Below are positions 23,611 through 32,676 of a stretch of 45,178 bases of DNA, piece by piece (the first letter of the stretch is position 1; each line of letters starts with the position of its first letter). A model generated the notes under the pieces. It was not told where the DNA came from and made no database searches. It worked only from the letters and a program-made list of their open reading frames with translations. The stretch is from Anaerolineaceae bacterium (GTDB taxonomy: Bacteria; Chloroflexota; Anaerolineae; JAAYZQ01). The stretch is taken from assembly GCA_012514775.1 (NCBI GenBank), contig JAAYZQ010000447.1, positions 1 to 45,178 on the forward strand. Reading direction: 5' to 3'. A program made the translations under genes and the position numbers.

Positions 23611-24666
23611 GTGTCTGGACAACCGTTGGTGGAAGCACGAGGGATCAAGATGCACTTTCCCATCCGCCCCAGCTTGTTGGTCAAGCTCCTCGCCGGGCGA
23701 AAGGACCAATGGGTCAAGGCGGTGGATGGGGTGGATCTGCACATCTATCCGGGGGAGACGTTGGGTCTGGTGGGAGAGTCGGGCTGCGGCAAGACCAGCC
23801 TGGGCCGGGTTCTGGCCCGCCTCTACGAGCCCACGGCCGGGGAGGTGACCTATGCCAGCCCCGAGGGCGGGAGCCGCGAGGCCGGGCAGGAGGCCATGCT
23901 CCTGGGCGAGGCCACGCACCAAGCGCCGGCCGGGCCCAACCGGCGCGTGCACCGCGTGAGCTTCTATCAGACCACCCAGCTCATCTTCCAGAACCCCTAT
24001 TCCTCGTTGAACCCGCGCAAGACGGTGCGACAGATCGTGTCGGTGCCCCTGCGGAACCGGGGGCTGCGAGATCCCCTGGCCCTGGAGGAGGAGGTGGCCC
24101 GGCTCTTGCGCCGGGTGGGCATTCCCGAGCGACGCATGGACGCCTATCCTCACCAGTTCAGCGGCGGGCAGCGGCAGCGCATCGGCATTGCCCGGGCACT
24201 GGCCATGCAGCCGCGGTTCATCGTCTGCGACGAGCCGGTCTCGGCCCTGGACGTGTCCATCCAGGCCCAGGTTATCAACCTCCTGGCCGAGCTCCAGGAA
24301 GAGTTCCGCCTGACCTACCTGTTCATCGCCCACGACCTCAGCGTCGTGCACTATGTGAGCAATCGCGTCGCCATCATGTACCTGGGAAAGATCGTCGAGG
24401 AAGGGCCCACGGACGCGGTCTTTCAATACCCGGCGCACCCCTACACGCAGGCGCTCATGGCCGCCGTGCCGGTGGTGGATCGAGAGGCACGGCGCGAGCG
24501 CATCATCCTGGAGGGGACAGTGCCCAGCCCCCTGGACCCGCCCCCGGGTTGCCGGTTTCACACCCGCTGTTTCACCCGTCTCAAGAGCCTTTGCCACGAG
24601 ATGGAGCCCTCGTTCGTGACCGTGGGCAGCGGCCACCGGGCCGCCTGCCACCGCCTCAGCGGCTGA
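23611..24666 (+). CDS. Dpp/Opp-type ABC transporter ATPase (DppF-like)
   Basis: 351 residues. Walker A GESGCGKT at 55-62, signature FSGGQRQR near 180, Walker B IVCDEPVSALD, H-loop IAHDLS, and C-terminal GCRFHTRC...C block. An unusually long insert (about residues 80-110) separates the Walker A part from the Q-loop LIFQNPYSSLNP. The GTG at 23611 follows AGGAGGG by five bases. An ATG at 23587, overlapping the upstream gene by eight bases, is an alternative start. It ends 12 bases before the convergent response-regulator stop. Confidence 0.92.
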   Translation: MSGQPLVEARGIKMHFPIRPSLLVKLLAGRKDQWVKAVDGVDLHIYPGETLGLVGESGCGKTSLGRVLARLYEPTAGEVTYASPEGGSREAGQEAMLLGEATHQAPAGPNRRVHRVSFYQTTQLIFQNPYSSLNPRKTVRQIVSVPLRNRGLRDPLALEEEVARLLRRVGIPERRMDAYPHQFSGGQRQRIGIARALAMQPRFIVCDEPVSALDVSIQAQVINLLAELQEEFRLTYLFIAHDLSVVHYVSNRVAIMYLGKIVEEGPTDAVFQYPAHPYTQALMAAVPVVDREARRERIILEGTVPSPLDPPPGCRFHTRCFTRLKSLCHEMEPSFVTVGSGHRAACHRLSG

Positions 24667-24678
24667 GGGCCGGGCGCG

Positions 24679-25356
24679 CTAGGTCGCTCCTCGCTCGGGC
24701 AGATCGTCCAGGGAGGCCAGGCCCTCCTTGAGGGCATAGAGCGCCGCCTGGGTGCGGCTGGCCAGGTGCAGCTTGCCAAGGATGTTGCTGACGTGAGTGC
24801 GCACCGTCAGCTCGGCCAGGACCAGATCCTCGGCGATGTCGCGGTTGCTCTTGCCCTGGGCGATGAGGCGCAACACGTCCATCTCGCGCTCGGTGAGAGG
24901 ATCGGGTGTGGGCGGGCGCTGCGGCGGATGGGCCAGCTCAAAGAGCACCTTGCGGGCAATCTCGGGCTCCAGCGACGGCTCACCACGGTGCACCTGGCGA
25001 ATGGCCTGCACCAGGTCGTCGGGCCCCGAGTCCTTCAGGATATATCCCAGGGCGCCGGCCTTGATGGCGGGGAACACCTTGTCGTCGGCGGCAAAGCTGG
25101 TCAGCACCAGGACCCGGGTCCGCGCCCCCTGGCCGGTCAGCCTGCGCGTGGCTTCGATGCCGTCCATCTTGGGCATCACCAGGTCCATGAGTACGACGTC
25201 GGGCTCCAGGGCCTCCACCTGGGCCAGCACCTCCTGCCCGTCGCAAGCCTCGCCCACCACCTGGATGTCCGGCTCTGTCGACAGAAGCGCCCGTATCCCC
25301 TTGCGCAGGATGGCGTGATCGTCGCAAATGAGCACTCGAATCGTCCCGGTTTCCAT
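24679..25356 (-). CDS. NarL/LuxR-family response regulator
   Basis: 225 residues. The receiver domain (about 5-122) has acidic Asp12/Asp13, phospho-acceptor Asp58 (VVLMDLVMPKMDG), the switch TSF and Lys in ILKDSG. The C-terminal LuxR HTH (about 155-215) has LTEREMDVLRLIAQGKSNRDIAEDL. The output is DNA binding. It is almost certainly the partner of the large HisKA_3 kinase encoded 32 bases upstream, since that kinase class pairs with NarL-type regulators. The ATG at 25356 follows GAGGAGGAG. Confidence 0.94.
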   Translation of the reverse strand: METGTIRVLICDDHAILRKGIRALLSTEPDIQVVGEACDGQEVLAQVEALEPDVVLMDLVMPKMDGIEATRRLTGQGARTRVLVLTSFAADDKVFPAIKAGALGYILKDSGPDDLVQAIRQVHRGEPSLEPEIARKVLFELAHPPQRPPTPDPLTEREMDVLRLIAQGKSNRDIAEDLVLAELTVRTHVSNILGKLHLASRTQAALYALKEGLASLDDLPERGAT

Positions 25357-25388
25357 GTTTGCTCCTCCTCGTGATGAGGTCGACGGGC

Positions 25389-28300
25389 TCAGGTCCGCGC
25401 CACGCGGACCAGGACGCGCGTCCCCCCGGGCCCGCTCTCGATCTGGAGCTGGCCGCCGATACGCTGCGCGCGCTCGCCCATGCCCGGCAGGCCCAGCCCG
25501 CCCTGCTCGCCGGCCGTCGCCGGGTCAAAGCCCACGCCGTCGTCCGCGATGGCGAGCTCCACGCTTCCCTCGTCAACTCGCAGGCAGACCTGCACCTTCT
25601 GTGCCCTGGCATGCTTGAGGCTGTTGTTGAGGGCCTCCTGGGCCAGATGATAAAGCTCCTGCTGGACCGGCAGGGGCAGCCAGCGGTGGTCGGCCGGGTC
25701 CTGCAAGCCCTCCACGCGCAGCTCGACCCCCAAGCCGCCGCGCTTTTCCACGGCGTCGAGGCGGGCCTGGAGGGCCCCCACGAGGCCGCCCTTTTCGAGG
25801 GCGGGCGGCCGCAGCTCAAAGATGAGCAGCCGCATCTCGCGCAGGGCTTCCTGGGCAGTATCGCTCAGATCGCGCAGGTACTCGGCCGCGATCTGGTTCT
25901 GGCCGGCCGACATCTGGCGAGCGGCAGCCTCGCCGTAGAGGGTCAGGCTGTACAGGTTCTGCGTCACGGAATCGTGCAGCTCCCGGGCCAGGCGGCTGCG
26001 CTCGGCGCTGGCCGCGGCCTGCTCCGCCCGCTCGCGCAGTTGCGCGTTCTCGATGGCCAGGGCGATCTGATCCGCCAGGGTCATGCTCAACCGGTAGTCC
26101 TCGTCCGTCAGGTCGCGGGGCTCGCGGTAGTACAGGGCCAGGGCGCCGTATACACAATCCTTGACGACGAGGGGCGCTGCCAGGACGGCGCCAAAGTGGC
26201 GGGCGACCAGTTGTTGCCATTCCAGGCCCGGCAACATGCTCTCCGAGCCCAGGCGCCGCCGCTCTTCCTCCACGTAGGCCGGCAGATCGCTGATGGCAAA
26301 GGGCTGGCGGTTCAGGAGGGCCTGGTTGCCCGTGGTGGACGCCAGGGTGCCCTCCCCTCTTTCGTCCAGATCGGGCGGCCAGGCATGAGAGGCGCCAAAG
26401 GTGAGCCAGCGGCCGTCGGCGTCAAAGCGGGCGATGAACCCGGCATCCGCGCCCAGCAGGCGGCTGGCCTGCTGCACGATGAAATCGAGGATCTCGCGCA
26501 GTGACCGGTTGGAGTTGAGGACGTTCATGATGTCGCGCATGCCTTCGGCTACCTGCCGCCGGCGCTCGGCCTCGGCGTGGGCCGCCAGCTCGGCCTGGTA
26601 AAGCCTGGCGTTCTCCACGGCCACCCCCACCTGCTGCCCGACGGAGGCCAACAACGAGAGCTGCTCGGGGGCAAGGGGCCGCACCTGGCCGCTCCCCACA
26701 TAGATGGCGCCCACCCACTTGCCTTTGGCCGTGAGGGGCACCGAGATGACCTGGGCCACCCCTCCCCGATTGAGCCAGTGGCCGAGCTGCGGGTCGAGGT
26801 CGGGATCGCCGGCCTTCCAGACCAACGGCTCCCCGCTGTTGGCCACCTCTTCGAACGCCATGCCCTGGAAATGGATGGGGCCGAGGGCGCGGACCAGCTC
26901 CCGGTCCACGCCGCGCCAGACAAGGGGGGCAAGACGGGCCTGCTCACCCTCGGTCCGTACCGGTTCGAGGCGATAGGCGATCCCGGCCTCCATGTCCAGG
27001 GTACCAAGGATCTGCTCGAGAGTGTTGCGCAGGATCTCTTCCAGGTCCAGAGAGCGGCTGGCCAGCGCTGCAATGGCGTTCAAGGCCGCCAGCTCGTGGG
27101 TGCGCTCGCGCACGCGCTGCTCGAGCGTCTGGTAGGCGGACTGGAGGGCTCCCTGGACCCACTTGTGCTCCAGGGCATTGGCAAAGATCTCGCCCATCAT
27201 GCGCAGCAGGGCGATGCTGTCCTGGTCCCAGGCCATCTCGGCGCGCACGGCGTCGAGGCCCAACATCCCGATGGCCCTGCCCCGGTAGATCATGGGCACG
27301 TTGAGGAAGGAGACGGTTGGGGGTTGGTGCGACAGGCAGCGCTCCCGATCGGGGCCGGCCTCCGGGGGCAGCGCATCCAACGAGGGAACGTGCACCGTCT
27401 CCAGGCGCTTGATGCGCTCCGTGCTCCAGGGCAGCACCGCCAGCGGCTTGGACAGGTAGGCGTCCTGGACCGACTCGATGCCCGGCCGGCACCACTCGTG
27501 GGTGTTGCTCATGGTCGTGCCGTCACGAGAAAAGACATAGACGTAGCTGCGATCGGAGCCGGTGAACTGGCCCGCCGCCGCCAGGGCGCGGCAGACGCCG
27601 GGGTCGATCTCTTCCAGGGCGAGGTTGACAAACTCGCTGGAAACGTCGGCAATGATCTTCTCGAAGGCCAGGCGGCGCTCCAGGGCGCTCTCGGTGCGAA
27701 CGCGCTCGGCCAGCTCCTCCTGGAGGGAGGTGTGAAGGCGGGCGTTGTCGAGGGCGATGGAGGCCAGTTGGGCCAGGCGCTCGATGAGGTCCATCTCGTC
27801 CGGCGCAAAGGCAGGCTCCCCCGGCTCCCGCGCGACGCCGAGCACGCCCACCGTCTCGGCCCGGAAATGGAGGGGAACGGCCATGTCAGGGCCAATGGCC
27901 TGGGCCTCGAAATGGGGAGAGCGGCCCGGCCACGAGGCATAGTCGTCGACGGCGATGGAGCGCCCCTGTTCCCAGACCTTGCCCGCCAGCCCCTCGCCCC
28001 GCCCCAGGCATACGCCCACATCCTTGGTGGACCAACCCGCGGCGACGCACAACTCCAGGCGGTCGTCCTCGGGGCACACCAGGTAGAGGAACCCGTCGGC
28101 AGCGCCGACCAGCTTGACGGCACGCTCGACGATGGCCTCCAACAGCTCGGTGACGCCCAGCCGGCCGACGACGCCCAGGGCCGTCTCGTGGAGGGCGGCC
28201 AGGTACTCGTTCTGGCGTCGCAGCTCGGCCTCGAACTCCTTGCGGCGCGTCACGTCGGTGTGGGAGCCGATCATGCGGTAGGGCCGCCCCTGGGGGTCGC

Positions 28301-29735
28301 GCAGAGTTACACCCCGGGCCAGGATCCAGCGATAGGAGCCGTCCTTGTGTCGCAGGCGATGCTCGAGCTCGTAGCCCGAAGCAATGCCCAGTTGCTCCTG
28401 TTCCATCAGGGCCAACGCCCGGGGAAGGTCGTCGGGATGGATGAGGCGCAGCCAGTCCTTCCACGCACTGCCGATCTCGTGCTCCTCGTAGCCGAGCATG
28501 CTTTTCCAACGGGACGAGTAATACACCTCGCCGGTGGCCAGGTCCCAGTCCCAGATGCCGTCGTTGGTCGCCTCCAGGACGAGGGCCAGGCGCTCTTCCC
28601 GTGCCTGGAGAGCGGAATAGGACTCGGCAAGCTGCAGCGACATGCGGTTGAACTGCTCGACCAACTCCTCGATCTCGTCGCCGGTGGAAGCCGTCACCGT
28701 CTGGCCCAGGTTGCCGGCGGCGACCTGCTGCGCGGCAGCCATGAGCTCGGCGATGGGCTCGGTAATGCGCCGCACGCCCACGGCAACGACGATGGAGGGC
28801 AGGATCACACCCAGGGCCAGGAGTCCCAGAAGGAGCGGCCGGTAGCTCCGGCTGGTCTGCAGCAAAGTCCGCCAGTCCGATTCGACGACGAGGCCCCAGT
28901 GCGTGCCCGGCACCGGGGCAAAGGAGGCCACGATTTCGCGTCCGGTTCGGTCCCGGGTGCGAAAGGCGCCCGCGCCCCCGGCCAACACCTGTTGCACGGC
29001 GCTCTGCGCCCTGTAGTCCTGCCCGACCTGGGAGGGGTCGGCGTGATAGAGGACCAGGCCCTCGCCGTCCACCAGGTAGGCCGAGTCGTTGCCGCCGATA
29101 TGGAGCTTGACGATGCTGCCGTAGAAGGAGCTGATGGCCTCAGCTCCCAGGCAAAAGCCGCCGGTGACGACGCCCTGGAGATCGGCGGGACCGCCCAACA
29201 GAGGCACGGCCACGATGACCAGGGGAGCGTCGGCCGCGGTGGCACCCGCGGCCCCAGCGGCGGGCGCGGATGGGACATCCTCGAGGACGCCTGACAGGAC
29301 CGGCCGACGGGTGTGCACCGCCTCACGAAAGAAGGGGCGCTCGGACCAATCCTGTCCCACGAGGTCGGCGCGGTGCGGCTCGGCCGCGACCACCACTCCC
29401 TTCCAGTCCAGGACAAATACCCCGCCGTCAAAGACCGCGAAGCGATTCCTGGCGCGGTCGAGGGCCGTTTCGAGGGCGGCGGGGCTCCGGGCGGCCGTGC
29501 CCGACGTCTGGGCCCACTCGGAGAGGATGGCCGTGTACTCGTCCAGCTCGCCGGCCAACTGGCTGGCCGACAGCCGCGCCAGCTCCAGGTTGCGCTCCAC
29601 CACCAGGTCCTCGGCCACCTGCTGGTAGGCATAAAAGGCCACCAGGGCCACGGCGATGAGGATGATGGCCGCTGGCACGAACGACCAGGCGACGATCTTG
29701 GTGCGCAAGCTCCCCAGCCGGATCCCGCGGCCCAT
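25389..29735 (-). CDS. Large multi-GAF sensor histidine kinase (NarX-like HisKA_3)
   Basis: 1448 residues. Membrane span at about 15-40, an extracellular sensor region (Cache-like, about 45-295), second span about 296-325, HAMP about 325-380, PAS/PAC about 385-510 (GIWDWDLATGEVYYS), then four GAF domains at roughly 520-680, 700-880, 915-1060 and 1085-1235. The HisKA_3 dimerisation helix has His1254 in ARELHDSVTQ. The ATPase has EALNNSLKHAR and DDGVGFDP...GLGLPGMGERA. The ATG at 29735 sits eight bases after the binding-lipoprotein stop; upstream in-frame codons belong to that gene's shadow. Four GAF modules allow several intracellular ligands or redox inputs besides the extracellular signal. 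It is co-transcribed with the binding lipoprotein and the NarL-type regulator. Confidence 0.92.
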   Translation of the reverse strand: MGRGIRLGSLRTKIVAWSFVPAAIILIAVALVAFYAYQQVAEDLVVERNLELARLSASQLAGELDEYTAILSEWAQTSGTAARSPAALETALDRARNRFAVFDGGVFVLDWKGVVVAAEPHRADLVGQDWSERPFFREAVHTRRPVLSGVLEDVPSAPAAGAAGATAADAPLVIVAVPLLGGPADLQGVVTGGFCLGAEAISSFYGSIVKLHIGGNDSAYLVDGEGLVLYHADPSQVGQDYRAQSAVQQVLAGGAGAFRTRDRTGREIVASFAPVPGTHWGLVVESDWRTLLQTSRSYRPLLLGLLALGVILPSIVVAVGVRRITEPIAELMAAAQQVAAGNLGQTVTASTGDEIEELVEQFNRMSLQLAESYSALQAREERLALVLEATNDGIWDWDLATGEVYYSSRWKSMLGYEEHEIGSAWKDWLRLIHPDDLPRALALMEQEQLGIASGYELEHRLRHKDGSYRWILARGVTLRDPQGRPYRMIGSHTDVTRRKEFEAELRRQNEYLAALHETALGVVGRLGVTELLEAIVERAVKLVGAADGFLYLVCPEDDRLELCVAAGWSTKDVGVCLGRGEGLAGKVWEQGRSIAVDDYASWPGRSPHFEAQAIGPDMAVPLHFRAETVGVLGVAREPGEPAFAPDEMDLIERLAQLASIALDNARLHTSLQEELAERVRTESALERRLAFEKIIADVSSEFVNLALEEIDPGVCRALAAAGQFTGSDRSYVYVFSRDGTTMSNTHEWCRPGIESVQDAYLSKPLAVLPWSTERIKRLETVHVPSLDALPPEAGPDRERCLSHQPPTVSFLNVPMIYRGRAIGMLGLDAVRAEMAWDQDSIALLRMMGEIFANALEHKWVQGALQSAYQTLEQRVRERTHELAALNAIAALASRSLDLEEILRNTLEQILGTLDMEAGIAYRLEPVRTEGEQARLAPLVWRGVDRELVRALGPIHFQGMAFEEVANSGEPLVWKAGDPDLDPQLGHWLNRGGVAQVISVPLTAKGKWVGAIYVGSGQVRPLAPEQLSLLASVGQQVGVAVENARLYQAELAAHAEAERRRQVAEGMRDIMNVLNSNRSLREILDFIVQQASRLLGADAGFIARFDADGRWLTFGASHAWPPDLDERGEGTLASTTGNQALLNRQPFAISDLPAYVEEERRRLGSESMLPGLEWQQLVARHFGAVLAAPLVVKDCVYGALALYYREPRDLTDEDYRLSMTLADQIALAIENAQLRERAEQAAASAERSRLARELHDSVTQNLYSLTLYGEAAARQMSAGQNQIAAEYLRDLSDTAQEALREMRLLIFELRPPALEKGGLVGALQARLDAVEKRGGLGVELRVEGLQDPADHRWLPLPVQQELYHLAQEALNNSLKHARAQKVQVCLRVDEGSVELAIADDGVGFDPATAGEQGGLGLPGMGERAQRIGGQLQIESGPGGTRVLVRVART

Positions 29736-29743
29736 GGCTGCCC

Positions 29744-31174
29744 CTAGCCTGCCCCTTTCTGGGCGTCTAGAACCTGGTGGCTCACCTCCCGCAGCAGATC
29801 GACGGATGCCTCGCCAAGGACGAGGATCTGCTCCCACGCGCCGGTGACGAGCCGCAGCGCTTCGGCCTGGTTGGCAAAGGTCTCGGATATGACGGAATAG
29901 CCCTCCAGGTGGCCATCGGCAAAGGCGGCAATGTCCATCTCGGCGGCCTGCTCCGGGTACTCGGCGCGGATCAGGTCAACCCACTCCTGCACCAGCGAAG
30001 CCCTCGCCGGCTGCAAGAAATGGGCACGGGCCATGGCCCGCCCATATTCCTTGCTGATGAGAAACTTGAGCAGCTCCCAGGCGGCGTCGGGCTGTCGGGT
30101 GTGGGCATAGATGCCAAACCCGTCGGTGGTCGCCAGGGTGGCGCGGCGGGCGGGCCCGGCCGGGAAGGGGGCGACGCCCACGCGGAAATCGGCCGACGAC
30201 AGGATGCTCTTCAGCGCCCAGGAGCCGTCTTCCACCATGGCCACCCGCCGCCCGACAAAGGCTTCCTGGGTGCCCATGTAGCCCAGGTGCAGCGGCGAGG
30301 GCATGACCTGGTGGTCCCAGATACAGGCCCGAAGCCACTCCTGGGCCTGAAGCGCCGGCGCTTCGGCGAACATGGGCCGGGTGGGATCGTCCGGATCGAC
30401 CAGGTGCCCGCCCCAGGCGTTGACGTGCACCTGGATGCGCTCCCAGGAAAAGTCGAACATGCTCCCCCAGCGGTCGACATTGCCGTCGCCGTCGAGGTCC
30501 TGGCTCAGGGCGCGCATGGCGGCCAGGTAATCGTCATAGTCCCAGCTCTTGTCGGGATAGTCCACGCCGTGCAGGTCGAGGAGGTCCTTGTTGTAGTAGA
30601 GGGCCAGGGCGCCATGGTACTTGGGCAGGCCGTACTGCACCCCTTCGGGCGTGAAAAAGGCGCGGTACTGCACCGGATCCCAGTCGTCGAGGGTCTCCTG
30701 ATCCAGGTCGGCGGCGACGTAGGGACGCAGGTCCAGGGCATAACCCTGCTGGGCCCAGACGGGAAAGGAGCTGCAGCAGCCGTCAAAGACGTCGGGCGCC
30801 GTCCCGGCCTGAAAGTCGGCCAGGGTATCGCTCTCAAAGGTTTCGGATGGGGGATCGGGCACGTAAAAGACGCGGATGCCGGGGTGCTCGCCATGAAACT
30901 GCTCCAGGAGCTGGCGAGCCATGGGCGGAAACCATTCCGTGTTCCAATCCTGGTAAACGAGCTGCACCTGGGCCGGCGTCCCCGTGGGCGGGGTCGAGGG
31001 GCGGGCGGGATTGCAGCCCAGGAGGGCCACGCCGGCGCTCGCCCCGGCCAGGCGCAGAAATCGGCGTCGCGAAAACGACCCACGGGTGGCAGGAACCGCA
31101 CCACCCGCAGGCGCCAGGTTGGGCGCAAATCGCGGGCCTATGTTGTGCTCCCTCACCGCACGTTTCCTTTCCAT
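29744..31174 (-). CDS. Tat-exported sugar-type solute-binding lipoprotein (SBP family 1)
   Basis: 476 residues. The twin-arginine signal SRRRFLRLAG (Arg36-Arg38) is followed by a lipobox LLGC (Cys54), so the protein is probably exported folded and lipid-anchored. The mature part is a MalE/UgpB-like fold: FHGEHPGIRVFYVPD, GTAPDVFDG, GLPKYHGALALYYNKDLL, WELLKFLISKEYG. No permease or ATPase genes are nearby. Instead it is directly followed by a sensor kinase, suggesting it presents a sugar-like ligand to the kinase (three-component sensing) rather than to a transporter. The ATG at 31174 lacks a strong ribosome site but lies just downstream of a good promoter. Confidence 0.9.
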   Translation of the reverse strand: MERKRAVREHNIGPRFAPNLAPAGGAVPATRGSFSRRRFLRLAGASAGVALLGCNPARPSTPPTGTPAQVQLVYQDWNTEWFPPMARQLLEQFHGEHPGIRVFYVPDPPSETFESDTLADFQAGTAPDVFDGCCSSFPVWAQQGYALDLRPYVAADLDQETLDDWDPVQYRAFFTPEGVQYGLPKYHGALALYYNKDLLDLHGVDYPDKSWDYDDYLAAMRALSQDLDGDGNVDRWGSMFDFSWERIQVHVNAWGGHLVDPDDPTRPMFAEAPALQAQEWLRACIWDHQVMPSPLHLGYMGTQEAFVGRRVAMVEDGSWALKSILSSADFRVGVAPFPAGPARRATLATTDGFGIYAHTRQPDAAWELLKFLISKEYGRAMARAHFLQPARASLVQEWVDLIRAEYPEQAAEMDIAAFADGHLEGYSVISETFANQAEALRLVTGAWEQILVLGEASVDLLREVSHQVLDAQKGAG

Positions 31175-31215
31175 CGTCGTCCCGCCGGCCCCGGAGACGT
31201 GGAACGTCGAGCGCG

Positions 31216-31244
31216 ATTATACCACAGCACGGCGGGGGCTGCAA
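31216..31244 (-). promoter_or_regulatory. Promoter of the binding-protein/kinase/regulator operon
   Basis: On the minus strand TTGCAG (31239-31244), 17 bases, then TATAAT (31216-31221). It lies between the REC-only regulator stop and the lipoprotein ATG, so the last three genes can be expressed separately from the first. Confidence 0.7.
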
Positions 31245-31260
31245 TCGGCCGGCGTGACGA

Positions 31261-31647
31261 TCACGACTCCCGGGCATCCTCGCCCGAGATGACCGCGCTG
31301 AGCACGTGCAGCAGGCGGTTGGGGGGTTCTCCCTTTCCCACAAAGGCGTCGGCCCCGACGGCCAGGGCCTCGGCCTCGTACTCGCCGTACATCGACAGCA
31401 CCACGACCTTGATCTGGGGCCACTTGATCTTGAGCTGGAGGGTTGCCTGCAAGCCGTCCATTTCTGGCATGCGGGCATCCATCAGCACCAGGCCCGGCTG
31501 AGACTCCTCGACGATCCGCAGCGCCTCGCGCCCCGTGTCGGCCTCCAAAACAGCGCCGGCCGGCGGCCAGGTGGACAACAGCGCCCGCAGGCTCTGGCGA
31601 GCCCGGCGCTGGTCGTCCGCTACGAGAACGTCTATCTTTTCCCTCAT
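31261..31647 (-). CDS. Single-domain response regulator (REC only)
   Basis: 128 residues forming just a receiver domain: Asp11/Asp12 acidic pair, Asp57 acceptor (LVLMDARMPEMDG), Ser in VVLSMY and Lys in FVGKGE. It ends right after the domain, so there is no DNA-binding output. It may act as a phosphate sink or protein-interaction switch for the neighbouring kinase. The ATG at 31647 is chosen because GAGG lies nine bases upstream; an ATG six bases earlier is possible. The receiver sequence is closest in style to NarL-type proteins, so it could be a truncated NarL regulator. Confidence 0.85.
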   Translation of the reverse strand: MREKIDVLVADDQRRARQSLRALLSTWPPAGAVLEADTGREALRIVEESQPGLVLMDARMPEMDGLQATLQLKIKWPQIKVVVLSMYGEYEAEALAVGADAFVGKGEPPNRLLHVLSAVISGEDARES

Positions 31648-31682
31648 TCCCATCTGCCTCGTTCCAATCGTCCGTTGGCCCG

Positions 31683-31711
31683 ATAATAACAGCGATGCCA
31701 CCCGATGTCAT
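31683..31711 (-). promoter_or_regulatory. Promoter of the REC-only regulator
   Basis: On the minus strand ATGACA (31706-31711), a 17-base spacer, then TATTAT (31683-31688). Each hexamer has five of six consensus bases. Confidence 0.65.
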
Positions 31712-31738
31712 CGGGGGGATGAGGGATTTCAGATTAGC

Positions 31739-31770
31739 AAAAAAGGACCGCGTTGCCCGGCGGTCCTTTT
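31739..31770 (-). terminator. Intrinsic terminator of the upstream lipoprotein gene
   Basis: AAAAGGACCGC (31741-31751) pairs perfectly with GCGGTCCTTTT (31760-31770) over an eight-base loop. Read on the minus strand the stem ends in six U. It can also function on the plus strand. A further perfect hairpin (31781-31795, GGTAGGC/GCCTACC) lies just before it in the transcript. Confidence 0.85.
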
Positions 31771-31859
31771 CCACATTTTCGGTAGGCGGCCTACCACATT
31801 TGGTGTAGGCCAGGGGGCCGCTCCGCCCCCCCTGCTCACATTCTCCGCTCGGCGACGGC

Positions 31860-32630
31860 CTATTGCTGCGCTATCTCGACCAGGCGCACGACGCTTGCAT
31901 CCAGATTGGTGCGGGCTTCCCACAGCTCATCGCCGGCCTGGAGCACAAGGCGGTAACCCGGCGTGATCGCCTGGAGGCACGACTCCGCGGGCCCTCCGAG
32001 GCCCAGGCAGGAGTCCGTCCACTCCTGGAGGGCGATCTCTTGCCTGGTAATGCTCAACTCGTCGATGCCCAGCTCAGCCGCCAGGGCCGCGCGGGCGGCG
32101 GCAAAGGCACGCTCTTCTGCAGGCAACGGCTGAAAAACCTTCGGGGTAGGCGTGGGCCTCTGGGGCAGCCCGCCGACATCCCGGTACAGGCTCGCCACAT
32201 AGCCGTAGATGGCTTGCAGCTCTTGCTCCGTGGCCTCGTCACTTCCCCGCCCTGCCAACGCCAGGCGCACCGTCATGGCGTCGGCCGTGGCCGGATCGGT
32301 CTGCTGAATGTCGAATGCCTCCAGCCGGGAAACCCAGTCGTCAAGTTGTGCCTGCTGGTCAGGCGTCAGGGTACCCTCCCCCAGGATGGTATCAGCCCCG
32401 CCCCGGCAGGTGGACACCACCACCCGCCCATCGCCCAGGACGGCAAGCTCATCGCAAAAACCGGCCAGCCCTCCTTCGCGGTGCCAGGCCAATACGGTGA
32501 CGTCCGGGCCGGCGGTGGGCTGCGGATCGGGGCCGGCCGCCGGCCCACAGGCGGCCAGCGCCAGCGTCAGGACGGCCAGGAACAGGGCAAGCCGCCGCCA
32601 GGCCTTGGGTTGATCGTTTCCACGGTCCAT
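31860..32630 (-). CDS. Uncharacterised lipoprotein
   Basis: 256 residues. The signal ends in LTLALAACGP (lipidated Cys28), and a Pro/Thr-rich stretch interrupts the middle (QRPTPTPKVFQPLP). The N-terminal half (about 45-150) has one cysteine pair (Cys59, Cys75). The C-terminal 80 residues show a pattern common in Chloroflexota lipoproteins: an ALAAELGI helix, then EWTDSCLGLGGPAESCLQAITPGYRLVLQ with two cysteines likely disulphide-bonded. Function unknown. The ATG at 32630 has GAGGAG upstream. It is transcribed alone, divergently from the lipoprotein at 32871 and ending at the terminator at 31.75 kb. Confidence 0.85.
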   Translation of the reverse strand: MDRGNDQPKAWRRLALFLAVLTLALAACGPAAGPDPQPTAGPDVTVLAWHREGGLAGFCDELAVLGDGRVVVSTCRGGADTILGEGTLTPDQQAQLDDWVSRLEAFDIQQTDPATADAMTVRLALAGRGSDEATEQELQAIYGYVASLYRDVGGLPQRPTPTPKVFQPLPAEERAFAAARAALAAELGIDELSITRQEIALQEWTDSCLGLGGPAESCLQAITPGYRLVLQAGDELWEARTNLDASVVRLVEIAQQ

Positions 32631-32676
32631 CTTTTACTCCTCATCTGTTTCGCTTGGATCGGCTTTTTGACAGCAC

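Noticed and set aside
26577..29294. 905-codon plus-strand open frame opposite the large kinase
   Set aside because: No recognisable domain. The minus strand has continuous HAMP, PAS, GAF and kinase motifs, so this is an antisense shadow.
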